A DNA stretch of 64,000 nt. Origin: Dermatemys mawii (lineage: Eukaryota; Chordata; Testudines; Dermatemydidae). The position numbers and the translations under genes were made by a program. The notes beneath the pieces are model-generated. The model did not search any database. It saw only the letters and a program-made list of their open reading frames with translations, and was not told the origin of the DNA. Positions within the stretch are counted from its first letter, which is position 1; each line of letters starts with the position of its first letter. The DNA lies in assembly GCA_007922305.1 (NCBI GenBank), contig ML677365.1, forward strand, positions 14,066,506-14,130,505, read 5' to 3'. This document shows positions 50,445 through 61,439 of this stretch, piece after piece.

Positions 50445-52294
50445 TAAACAATTAAGATTTTCCTTGTATCAAAAATGTTATAACTTGAGCATTTACTTAT
50501 TTATCATTTTAGATTCAGTGGAAATAATGAAATTGGTTAATACTTTATTAATGTAGATTTCCCTTTTTTTCTCATAGGAAGTGGGACTGTGAGTATTAAT
50601 GCATTGATGCTTATGTGGTGAAATTTACTAAATACTATTTAATCCTTGAAAATGATAAAATACAGATCAGACCATATAATTTGGTTTGGAAAACATTTGT
50701 TTTAAATTTGTGTCCAAAATGTGCTAATTCTGCATTTGTATTTCAGATTTGTTATTTGTTCGTTTATTTAATCATTTGAAAATACAGGTAATACTTGATT
50801 AAGAAAATAAAGTCTTGGCATTCAGATGCGTTGCACTTTTGAGCTCAAGTACTGCAAGATCTTTCTTTGTCTTCTTCTAGTTTTTCCTCTCTTAACTAGT
50901 TGCAATGCTAAAAATACTATGAAAGCTAAAAGACTGAGGAACTGTGTCAGAGAGATAAGGAAGGAACTGTGGCTTTCACAAGGGAGTATCAGTTACCTTA
51001 AACTGAGTATATGGCTGATAATGCTTTTTACTTTTGGTAGCCTACTTAGTTCAGACATGCTTTCCAGTGGCAGATAGTCCCCACTCCCTGTCCCAATTTT
51101 TCACATTTGCTGTCTGGTCACTCTATTATATATTTGTGGAAATTCTTGTGGCCAATAGCCAAAGCAGTCACTTCGCTTACAAAACAGACCTTAAAACAGG
51201 GAACTCCTCAACCATTCAAAACATTGTACTTCTGTTTCCCTAACAAAAGTCAGGAGCGATACAAAGAAGTCATTTTGGAAATAGATAGCAAAAGAGGAGA
51301 AATCCTCTTCCTATCCCCCAAGCAGCCATGATGCAGAGGAGAAAGACAGTGATGAGGTTACTTTATGGGTCTCAAAACATAGTTGGCAAAATATTTCCCC
51401 AAAGAACAATTTTCTGTATGTATTTTTAAAGTATGTCAAGGGTGTGTGCATGTACATACTCATGTGAATTTTAAATTACTGTGAAGTACTTACTCGTGTG
51501 TATGTCTGCCACTGCCCTCTACCGGCTAGAATTCCAACTGCTGAGTTGTGTGTCATATGCTGTATACTTCTAAAAGCTAAGGGATTTTCTCCTTGAGCTC
51601 AGGCTGTAAGAGTATGTGTTTTGGAGCAGAGTACTATACCCGGTGTTCCTGGGACGATTTCAGTAGCCATAATATGCCTCACAGTGATTGACAGCTGGGA
51701 AATCCTAGATGGCCACAGCTTTGCTACAGTGTTTTTTATACAAATATCAGGGCTTCAAAACTGATACAATTTTCTGTCTGATAAGGATCTCAGGGAGCAG
51801 ACCAACAGGACTAAAACAAAATATTCAGTAAATCACATATTATTTGCTCTATGGGTTGCATTAATAAATGGAGTTTCATCATAATGATGTAACACTATAA
51901 AAATGCAAAGTCATGCAACATATGCTGACACTGCCAAAATATATGCAGACAACAGTGATAGAGAGATCTCAGAAGCTTTGGCATTTGTGAATGGGATGGC
52001 TAATCATTCAACAGCACAGATCCTTATATGAATCTGTAGCAATCCCCACCATGTCCCATGGCTCTCTGACACACAGCCACTTTGCCCCCCACAGCCACTC
52101 TTTGCAGTAAGAGAACTGCTTGGTAGATGCCCTCTTCAGGCCTTAGGGACAGGAAACAGTGTGTCCCCCTCCAGTGGCTTTGGTAGTCCCCTCACCCTGA
52201 TGCCTCCTCTCTCAGGTTTTTCTATCTGACTTTGCTACTGAAATTGGCCTGCACTATGGACAGTGCCTTACAGATATGTGGAGTGAAAAGCTCA
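50445..52294. other. Intergenic, nothing recognised
   Basis: A/T-rich sequence with no gene, RNA or clear repeat boundary. Confidence 0.6.
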
Positions 52295-52392
52295 GGGCCC
52301 TGATTCTCCTCTGTGACATATAGTAGTGTCACTTCACTGACTTCAGTGGACCTCTGCTCAGTTTATACCAGTGTGAGAAGAGAATTGGTCCC
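52295..52392. repeat. Small foldback repeat (GGGCCCTGATTCTCCTCT family)
   Basis: The left arm GGGCCCTGATTCTCCTCT is mirrored by AGAAGAGAATTGGTCCC on the right. The centre is near CACTGACTTCAGTGG, itself a palindrome. About 98 bp, imperfect, non-coding. Confidence 0.7.
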
Positions 52393-52599
52393 TTAGTTGG
52401 AGCTAAGTTTGGGTCTCATTCTGTTGCTTGCTGTAGCTTACTCAGGATCTTCCAACTGCTGCTCGGAGCTAATGCTTAGGTAAAGCTAACGAGCTAGTAA
52501 GACACAAGCAATCTGACCTAAGAAAATAACTACCGTAGTTAGCAATCAATTCCAAATTCATCCTGATTGCTTAATCTGGGCCCGGACATTGACATTGTG

Positions 52600-53216
52600 T
52601 AACATGGGCTGTGTTCCTCAGTGAGCTGTTGCAAAAAACCCAAACATCGTTCTGGGATGTATTAGCAGGAGTATTGTAAGCAAGACACGAGAAGTAATTC
52701 TTCCACTCTTCTCCATTGTGATTAGGCCTCAGCTGGAGTATTGTGTCCAGTTCCAGGCACCATACTTCAGGCAAGATGCAGACAAATTGTAGAAAGTTCA
52801 AAGAAGATCAGCAAAAATGATGAAAGGTCTAGAGGGAAAATTGAAAAAAAATTGGTTTGTTTAGTCTGGAGAAGACTGAGAGGGGACATGATAACAGGTT
52901 TCAAGTACATAAAAAATACCTACAAAGAATAGGGAGAAAAATTATTCTCCTTAACCTCTGAAGATAGGACAAAAAGCAATAGGCTTATATTGAAGCGAGA
53001 GGTTTAATTTGAACATTAGTAAAAGCTTCCTGTCAGGGTGGTTAAGCACTGGAATAAATTGCCCAGGGAGATTATGGAATCTCCATCATTGGAGATTTTG
53101 AAGAGCAGGTTAGACAAACACCTGTCAGGGATGTCTAGAAAATACTTAGTCATGCCATGAGTGCAGAGCACTGGACTAGATGACCTGTCAAGGTCCCTTC
53201 CAGTCCTATGATTCTA
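52600..53216 (+). mobile_element. CR1 LINE 3' end
   Basis: It follows the CR1 3' region in order: CATCGTTCTGGGATGTATTA, AAGACACGAGAAGTAATTC, CCTCAGCTGGAGTATTGTGT, GAGAGGGGACATGATAACAG, ATTGGAGATTTTGAAGAGCA, and the terminal CCTATGATTCTATC. It is 5'-truncated, as is usual for CR1. Its last 190 bp form the edge of the inverted duplication. Confidence 0.93.
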
Positions 53217-55470
53217 TCATGCCCCTGTTTCTGTAAACCTGCACTAGAGTTGGACAGTGGATCTGCCAAATGAATGACAATGCAAACTTGGAGAAATGGA
53301 CTGCCAACCTGCATGGTGAAAATGACAGAACTACCATCAGCCTAGGGTCTTCTGGCATCATATCAAAGTCAGGAGAGTGCCTTTGCTCAATGCCTTTTAT
53401 ATTTCCCTGTATCTCTTCATGTCCTCTGAAATATTTTCTCTGCTCTTTTGTGGTTTTTGTACATGAACTAGGTGGTTGTGTATTCCCACCATTCATGGTT
53501 GCTCTGCATATATCCCTGCCTTCAACAGAAAGATAAAACAAAAAGATACATGCAGGGCCCTTGTCTGTGCCATGGCAGCACACTGGGGATACAAAAACTC
53601 TGGGCCTCATGTGACTGAGTGGAAAGAACAAATATTGAAGGAGATAGGCTGGAAAATCAGAAGGGTGCTGAGATGGGTGACAGACAAAGGAGATAGAAGT
53701 CTGGTACACGACGGAGAGAAACCACTTCTGGTGATAAACATGTTACTCAGGGCTCTTTCAACCCAAAGCTTTTGGTAACTTTCACTCTGTGTGAGGTGGT
53801 GTCAGGATATAAATCAGGGGAGACACGGCTGTCCAACTGATGGCTGGCACAAACAGGACAACACAGGAGTGTTTTCTCTAAAGCTAAACTTTACCTGGTC
53901 TCAAACACTTACATAGTCTGCAACAGGTTAATAAAACACCCCCAACCCTTGATAATTACCAAAGTTGATGGTGGCTCTCGAGTGGCACAGAGGCAGCCCA
54001 TCTACCACTGGGGACTACATGATGTATCCTGAGGGAGAGTCCAGAAAAGTCCCACTACCTCAAACTTTTCCCCCTTATTTATACATTAGTATGTCTCTTA
54101 AAGAAAACTTGTTATGAGCAGTTCAGTGGTTCAGCAAGAGGCCTCCTTCTGATTATTGATTAACCAGGTGTGGGTTTTTCCAGAGTTTGCAGCCTTGAGG
54201 CCTCCCACAATAGACATTCCTGGGGCACCAGGACCCTGCTCTTCTAAAATGCATGTCTCAGGGACTTCAGCACAGTTCTTATCAGGAAGGACACAGGGTC
54301 AAGCTGTCCTCTCTGTGGCACCCAAAGACCCCCTTCTCTCCTGCCTTGTTCAAGTTGATGCTGTGACTTGGCCAATTTACAGCCTGCTGACTTGGCTGCT
54401 TTTAGCGATAAGCATAGTGGTTTCAGGCACTTTACTGGTTTGCTGACATCCACCCATACAAACATAGATTAGAAAATTATTCATCAGTGAAAGTTGCTCT
54501 GGCTACTGCACAGTACTGTCTGGATTACAATGACATGTGGTGTTACCAATCAGAATACAAAGAGAGTGTGCCAATAACACACAACTATACAAGAAAGAAT
54601 ACAAACACTTGAAGTTAATTAGCCAACAGAACCATTATTTATAGAGGAATAATGTGTTAGGACAGCAGTGTTCCTATTGCGACGGGTTCTTTTGGACTAG
54701 TACGATGGATTGGGTTTTTTTATTCAATTATCTTATTTTCTAATTTGATATTTGCACCACTGACTTTAAGTAGGACATTAGAATCAACAGCTTTTGGAAA
54801 CCCATGTAACTCATGTTCTATCCCTTGCTCTGCTTACCTATAGCAGGAGCAACCACAAGGGAGAAAAGGTGAAATGTGCAAGAATTCTGCTAAGGCTTTG
54901 TGGTGACTTTTGCAGGGATTTTCCCCAGATCTTAGGAACTTAGTTTATTTTATACTTTCGCAAGACATTGTCCTTGCCCCGTGCTGAGAAAATGCCTTGT
55001 AATCAGCTTCGTATGCATGTAAAGGTTTTATAGTATAACTATTTAGGTTGAAGATGTGATTATTTTTAGTGAAATAATTATACTAGTAAAATCCCAAATG
55101 TCGATGCAGTTATACCTGTGTAACGGTGATTTATCCCAGTATAGTTATTCCCCCTTTCCATAAGGGAATAAGCTATGCTGGTACAAGCACTTTCACTCTC
55201 AGAAAACTGTGTCTGTATTATGAGGATTGTATGGTAAGCGACTCAACTTTTATGAGTGGACATGACCTTAGAAACCATATTAAAAACACATTTTACTTAG
55301 CACAATATTAAACACAGCTTTGCCTTTAGCGTGGACAAGGACACTCATGTTTAAAAGTATATTAGCTGTTAGTGGTTAACCCTATGGCAGTGGTTTTCAA
55401 TCTTTTTTCATTTGCAGATCCCCAGAAAATTTCAAATGAAGGTGTGGACACCTTTGGAAATTCAACATAG
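53029..55470 (-). repeat. Right arm of a large inverted duplication
   Basis: This is the reverse complement of 44660-46936, interrupted by a 720-bp insertion (53741-54460). Without the private insertions each arm is about 1.7 kb. Homology ends within a CR1 on one side and within hAT sequence on the other. The arms are separated by about 6.1 kb. Confidence 0.85.
53741..54460. mobile_element. Solo-LTR-like insertion in the right arm
   Basis: The 720-bp segment starts TGTTACTCAGG and ends CACCCATACA (TG...CA). It is flanked by AACA on both sides (53737-53740 and 54461-54464) and is absent from the left arm, where the empty site lies at about 46214. That makes it an insertion, and the ends and 4-bp duplication fit a solo LTR. 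It has no coding capacity, and its orientation is unclear. Confidence 0.65.
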
Positions 55471-55929
55471 CGAAAAAATAATTCTTCAGAGAAAATTATT
55501 AGAAAATAGGAGCACTATATTTTGTTTAAGGGTGTGCAAGAGAACAAAACACCATTTTCACCTCCTACCCATTAGGCACCTCCATCTTTCCTGGCTGAAA
55601 TCCTTCTGGATACTAATTAGGTTTCCATTGATTGGACTGAGGGTGTTGCATGACAATTTGTTTTAATTAGTTTCAGCTAAAACAAGAACAAATTATCTTT
55701 ATAGAAAAAATGAAACCAAAAATTATTTTGCCCATGCCAAAAGGAAACATTTCTTTTCTTCCAAGATAAGAGCACTTGTGAACTCCATGTCAATATGATA
55801 ATACAGTATCATTTCAAAGTTCTATCTATAGGGGACATCTGCCTAAGACGAGAGGGCATTGCTTCAGATTAGCGGAGTGGCACTCAAGTGACTGACACAG
55901 TACCATAAAGTTGGAAGCAGGTAATTTTT

Positions 55930-57252
55930 AAATTTCTCACCTAAACATCAGACCCTGCTTAGATTATGTAAGCAGAGTCAGAATAAGCTCTACCCTGACA
56001 TCTGGTGGTGAGTTGTGGAAAAGAATTTTGGGGGCTGATCTCGTTTGCATAGGCACACCCATCCCACCTAGCATGAGCCCACAGCAGCCCAAATGGTCAC
56101 TTCGGCTGCTGTTGGGATCCCCAGTTTCTCTGTTATGAGGCAGGAAGAATAAAGTGTTGTTACCCTGATTATGTGAATCAAGAATAGTGGAACTGTTTTA
56201 TGATGGAGGGACTCACCGTCAACTTAGTAGCACTCGCTAGGCAAGGGGCATGGGTTCCAAAACCCACTGAATTAAGGGAGGGTGGGGATAGGTATTTGTA
56301 TGGGTCCTGAAACAACAATTGCACCTTTTCCTTTCTACTGTGGCATATCAGAGCTAATTTTGATTCTATTAGGAATCTACTTATGGGTTGTTGAGCTGAA
56401 TTCACTTTGGGCCAATGGTGCACCAGTAGTGAGGCTTCCCTACTACAAGCTGAAATCACTAAAATTACTAAGAGCTGAAATCACTGAGTGCTGTGTTAAG
56501 TGGGGGGCACGCTGAAGATACATTGGTGAGCGGCTGGTGGAGCAGTTTGCAGAACAGCTGGAGTGGCTCACGGACGGCTGACAGAGCAGAGCAGAGCAGA
56601 GCAGCTCATGGGACGGCTGGCGGAGTGGAGCAGAGTGGCTCATGGGATGGCTGGTGGAGTGGAGCAGCTCACGGGACAGCTAGTAGAGCGGAGTGGCTCA
56701 TGGGACAGCTGGCAGAGCAGAGCGGCTCGCTGTGAAGGCTGCAGCAGAACCCCGGGGAGAGAGGGGGAAGTTGGCCTCAGACCATGTAAGGGGCCCCTTA
56801 TGTCCCCCACCCCATTTCCATCCCAGCTGGGAAGTAAAACTTTGCCCATGAACTTTTGAATTCTGGGGCTGCACTGACCAGGGTTGTTGGACTTTTGGGA
56901 CTTTGGGTGATTTCAGGGTTGCTGGACTCAAGAACTAAAGGGAAAGAACATGGCCCAATGGGCTGGGGTGGGTTTTTGCTCAGGGTTTGGTTTATGAACC
57001 CTAGTTATGGTGTTTTCCCAATTTAATGCTGATGTTGTTTACCTCATGTTATTAAAGATTTTCTGCTACACCAAGACTCTGTGCTTGCGAGAAGAGAAGG
57101 ATTGCCTCTTTGAGACGCACAGGGGTGTGTGTAAGATTTCACCATTCTGGATGCGCGCCCAAGCCAGTTTTGCATTGCGTTGTTGAGAGGGAACCCCTAT
57201 GTACTGAACTCAGCCCTTACTGCGATCAGCTGAGCCCGGTAGAAGGATTACA
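55930..57252 (+). mobile_element. Gypsy/ERV-like solo LTR, copy A
   Basis: It is related over its whole length to 61440-62826 in the same orientation. Shared landmarks are ATCTGGTGGTGA, GTTACCCTGATTATGTGAAT, GCTGAATTCACTTTGGG (or nearly), GTTGGACTTTTGGGACT, ACTCTGTGCTTGCGAGA (or nearly) and the end AGAAGGATTACA. About 1.3 kb. No PBS-like sequence or retroviral frame follows. The 5' edge is approximate. Confidence 0.65.
56500..56740. repeat. Irregular tandem repeat inside LTR copy A
   Basis: Repeated units of about 35-45 bp of the type GAGCAGAGTGGCTCATGGGA / CGGCTGGCGGAG. CTCATGGGA or CTCACGG(GA) recurs near 56566, 56607, 56638, 56667 and 56697, and GCAGA runs at 56584-56600. The matching region in copy B (62090-62300) has fewer, more decayed units. 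Confidence 0.7.
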
Positions 57253-59082
57253 AATTAACTTTATTAAGTTAATTCAAGAGACATTCAAACCATTGTACTG
57301 TTTTGATATGACTTTCTCTACTTCCAGTAAATCATGTTTTAATAAAAGCCATGAAGTTAGACTATATTATATGGGAAATTCAGTCTGTCTGCAAAGAAGT
57401 AAACACACACAACCACTCCATAATCGAAAAGTACATAGAGGAAAATTGTTCTATTCTGATCACCTAAGGTACATCTTCCTCTGAATCTGAAAGAATTGCT
57501 AGACACATAAATTATAACCATCTTGTTTCAGTATTTACAGACTCTTAAATACCAAGTCCTGATTGCATAAGTTACAGAATAGAAGGTAGTGTAGTGGTGA
57601 AAAATCACATGTAAGATTGAAGACACGTGTATGTATAAAAACATGTTCTGCTTCACATTTATTACAATCTATTTGCAAGTTTTACCAAACTAATTATCTT
57701 TTCCGGTTTTGAGATAACTGCTGATTTTTGAAAACTCATGAACCTTTCAAAATGTATTTATTTTCTCTTGTATTTATTTACAAGCATTTATATGGCACTC
57801 AGCATGGTAATACCTGACCTCACAAATGTGAATGAACTTAATGTCCCTATACTCCTGAGAGGTAAGGAATAATTCCTATTTTTCAGACAGAGAAAAGGAT
57901 GAACAGAGGTTAAGTGACTTGTCCAAAGCCAGAAAGAAAGCCCTATGACAGTACCAGGAATGGAACTGAGAGCTTAGCTTAATCTTGTGCCCTAACCACA
58001 AGACCATTCCTTGCCTTCTCCCCCAGAGTGACTGACCTACACCACATTTTACAACGTAAGTTTAAAGGTATGCTGGATAGGATCCTTTAATGTGGTACAG
58101 GGACATGACTGATGTTGTTTGGGTAACCTTAACTGCCTATTTCTACATTTCCTAAAGGTTAGTTTTTCCTTTTTAAAGAGGAAGCTAAAAGTTGCTTGTC
58201 CAGTTTAATATTTTGTAGTGGTGATATATGATAAAACCGTGTTAATACAATTTCCCTCCCCTCTTTTTATTTATTTTTACATTAAAGAAAAACTAGTTCA
58301 GCTGTTTCTGTGAACTTGAGGAAAATAAATTGTTTTGATGATGATTAAAATTCTTACAAATATTTAATTGAGAAGCTCTAGCATATCCATGCTTTGGAGC
58401 AAGGATTTGAAATGTGGAGGAGGATTATCCTGTGGGTAGAGATGTTCCTTTATACTCCCCCTGTGAAAATCAACTCAAACTTCTGAGTTGTAAACCTATA
58501 AAAATCACTGTTTGGATAATCTCAGTAGAGGTTTGTTAAAGGCTGGCAGCCAAATGCTGTGAACACTCCATTTCTACTGAGCACTGCTCAGCTTTGCGAC
58601 AAAGCAGACTTTTGCTCTTTTTTTCTGACTACCAGGTCATTATTGTGCTGGGTGATGAAACTGGGAATGGGTAAGTCTTAAATTACAAGCACTGAAGCGA
58701 CACAGCTATGGCAACACCACTGTAGCACAGACATGTTAGAGTGACAGAAGGGGTTTTTCCCATCAGTGTAGTAAATTCACCCCCTTGAGAGACGTTACCT
58801 AGGTTGACACAAAAATTTACTGTCAGCCTACTGGTGCTTACAGTGTTGCTTAGATTGGCCTCATTATCTCACACTTCTGAAGAACATGGCTAGGTCAACT
58901 TCAGTTTTAGGTTTAGACCAGGCCAGAGTGTGTCTCCTGTGTTCCCAGTATCCCCCTACTGATGCCTAGGAAGTATGGAGAAGGAGAAAGCAAGTTGATT
59001 CAGATACAGAGGGGTAAGAAGCAGGAACCGGCTAGGTGGAATGGAACAGTGATAGAAGCAGGGGAACAGAGAAAACGAGACA
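57253..59082. other. Intergenic with one MIR remnant
   Basis: A/T-rich. No retroviral coding sequence follows LTR copy A. Contains the MIR at 57790-58020 and nothing else that I recognise. Confidence 0.6.
57790..58020 (-). repeat. MIR-type SINE remnant
   Basis: The + strand text TTTTTCAGACAGAGAAAAGG, GAGGTTAAGTGACTTGTCCA, and ATGGAACTGAGAGC ... CCTAACCACAAGACC is the complement of a MIR core plus its tRNA-related head. Old and divergent. Confidence 0.75.
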
Positions 59083-59090
59083 CTGGAGAA

Positions 59091-59845
59091 CAGGGCTGGT
59101 AAAAGGATATTTTGCGCCCTAGGTGAAACTTCTACCTTCCACCTCCCCACCCTTCTTCTCCCCTCCCCCGGAGCATCGCTTATTATAAACTTTCAAAAAT
59201 ACATCCTTTTTAGTCATGTATACTTCCTTCCTTCATTCTTTCATATCAAAATCTACTACACTTTATTCTACTTTTTGAATATCCAATTATTGTTAATAAA
59301 ATTTATAAAATTAGAATGGCAGATACTCGGTCATACAATGACAATATCAATATGACAGATTTCAACAACCTACATACGCATATTCGCACATAAACATATA
59401 CACTCAAATACTTAACATACACGCACAATTAACACAAAATATTAGCGAAATGAGGCAGCACCACTTGCCAGAGTCTTAGCTATGAAACAACTCAACAAAA
59501 ATAGTTAGCCTCAGTCAACAACCTTCAAAAACTAGTAAACTTAGCATTATAAACAGCCTGTCAGAGCAGGTAACAGCTGCATGTGATGAGAAAAATGACA
59601 TCATTGCCACTTTGTACCACAGTTGAAGCAGTATGCTTGTGCCTACAACGCAGAGCTGGTGTAGGCTATAGCTGAAATGTACGAGAGAAGAAGTTAAAAT
59701 GAACGTTCAATGACGTTTCTCTTTTCTTTATTCATTAGCTTTCCAGCAATAGTGTAAAAAAAATTTCGGGCACCAATTTTTAGTGCCCCCAAATCTTGGC
59801 ACCCTAGATGGCTGCCTAGTTCGCCTAGTGGTTACACTGGCCCAG
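59091..59845. mobile_element. hAT element, 755 bp
   Basis: The left end is CAGGGCTGGTAAAAGGATAT followed by TTTGCGCCCTAGGTGAAAC. The right end is GCACCCTAGATGGCTGCC ... CACTGGCCCAG. The flanks CTGGAGAA (59083-59090) and CTGAAGAA (59846-59853) are an 8-bp duplication with one change. The interior is A/T-rich and non-coding, so this is a non-autonomous or internally decayed hAT. Confidence 0.8.
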
Positions 59846-60259
59846 CTGAAGAACAGGGAAAAGCAGGAGGCTAGCAGGGACAAGAACAGAAGGATCTGGA
59901 GCACACACGTGAACATACTCATCTGCAAAACCTGGAATGAAACTCAAGATTCTTGAGTTACATTATTTTTCTGTTATCAGTAAATATCTCTGAAAACCAC
60001 TGGCAAAAACTGACAGTCAAAAATATGGTTGCCCATGCAACATTAATTTGTATTCCTTGTATATAGGTATTAGGATAGCCCTCAATTACACAACTACATT
60101 TTATCCACAGGACCCTTGCCTAATATACTGGATGGGTCGCACTTTGGGTAATCAGGGTTGTGTAGTAAAGAAGGCTGTTGACTGTAAGACCCTTGAGGCA
60201 TTTGTTGAGGAAGTTGCAAGGTATGAAGTGAATGAGGCAGGGAACTGCAGGAAGAGAGA

Positions 60260-60420
60260 GGAGGGTCTTGTGGTTAAGGCAGTGAATACTACCCATGAGA
60301 ATTAGATTCTATCCCTGCCTCTCTCTGAGTCCCCAGGTGATGCTGGCTAAGTCACATAAACCGAGATTTCACAGCTGGTAACTGTATTCCTCATTTTCTA
60401 GATATCCTATTTGAGAAAAC
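60260..60420 (+). repeat. MIR-type SINE remnant
   Basis: A tRNA-related head (GGGTCTTGTGGTTAAGGCAG, ATTAGATTCTATCCCTGCCT) is followed by GGCTAAGTCACATAAACC and TATTCCTCATTTTCTAGAT. The order is that of MIR. Very divergent. Confidence 0.6.
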
Positions 60421-60662
60421 TTGGGCCAGGTTTGCACAAGTGGTTGATAGATATAGTTACAACTGAAGTCAGTAGGAGTCATACTTCAGAGTGCTATTAA
60501 ATGCCAAGTACTCTGAAAAATCAGGCCATAACTTCTCAAATTAGGCACCCAAAATTTTTCCTTTCTTATCTTGCTGCCTAAGTACCACATTTCTAAAATG
60601 GGGATAACAATTCCACTTCAGTTCACTGGTGTGTTTAATGGATGTCTTTTATGTTTATAGAA

Positions 60663-60775
60663 CAAGGAGTACTTTTGGTACCTAACAAATTTATTTGGGC
60701 ATAACCTTTTGTGGGCTAGAATGCACTTCACCAGATGCATACAGTACAAAGACAAATATATTTTTATGAAATGCT
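60663..60775 (+). repeat. Interspersed repeat of the CATAAGCTTTCGTGGGCT family, decayed
   Basis: AAGGAGTACTTTTGGTACCT, then AACAAATTTATTTGGGCATA, then CCTTTTGTGGGCTAGAATGC and ACTTCACCAGATGCATACAG. Same family as 22618-22745 and 23222-23590. Confidence 0.7.
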
Positions 60776-60832
60776 CATGCTATAGTGATCGCCAACAAAA
60801 GACTCCTTGAGGGAATTACTAAGGCCATGTCT

Positions 60833-61114
60833 ACAATTACAAGTTTACAGTGGCATAACTACCAAAACAGCTCTGATGCTGTAAGAGCACTTGTGTAGCC
60901 ACGTTATGCTGACGGGAGAGAGCTCTCCTGTCAACATAATAACATCAGTTCAACGAGCAGCGGAATCTATGTTGGCATGAGAGTATCTCTTACTGACATA
61001 GCACTGTGCACACGAGCGCTTATGCCAGCAAAACTTAGGTCACTTGGGGCAGGAAATTCACACCCCTGAGCAACAAAAGTTTTGCTGCTAGAAAGTGCTA
61101 GTACAGACATGACC
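60833..61114. mobile_element. Harbinger-like MITE
   Basis: The ends are GGCCATGTCTACAATTACAA and, reading inward from the right, GGTCATGTCTGTACTAGC. The inside contains GACGGGAGAGAGCTCTCCTG, a palindrome. Flanks are TAA on the left and TAT on the right, so the 3-bp duplication is imperfect. 282 bp, non-coding. Confidence 0.65.
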
Positions 61115-61439
61115 TATTTCTGTACTCAATACACAGCTTGGATGGCACTTAATAAATAAGGAATGGGACCACATACAGAATGATAAGGATAAAAAAAATT
61201 AAATTGTTACTAGAACTGGTGAAACTCATAATTTTTGGTTCATAAGAATTTAAATCTGAGTTCATTCCGCACTGGAACAAACCCAAATTTGCCAAAATTT
61301 CTCAATGAATTTTGTTTTGGAAACTCTGAATCAATGTTTCCTCCATGAAGGTAAAGGAATTAATTTTTGATGGAACATGTCCAACCAGCAACACATTCAG
61401 TGAGCATAGTCTCTCCTCTGCACTGAGTGAGAATAGGGT

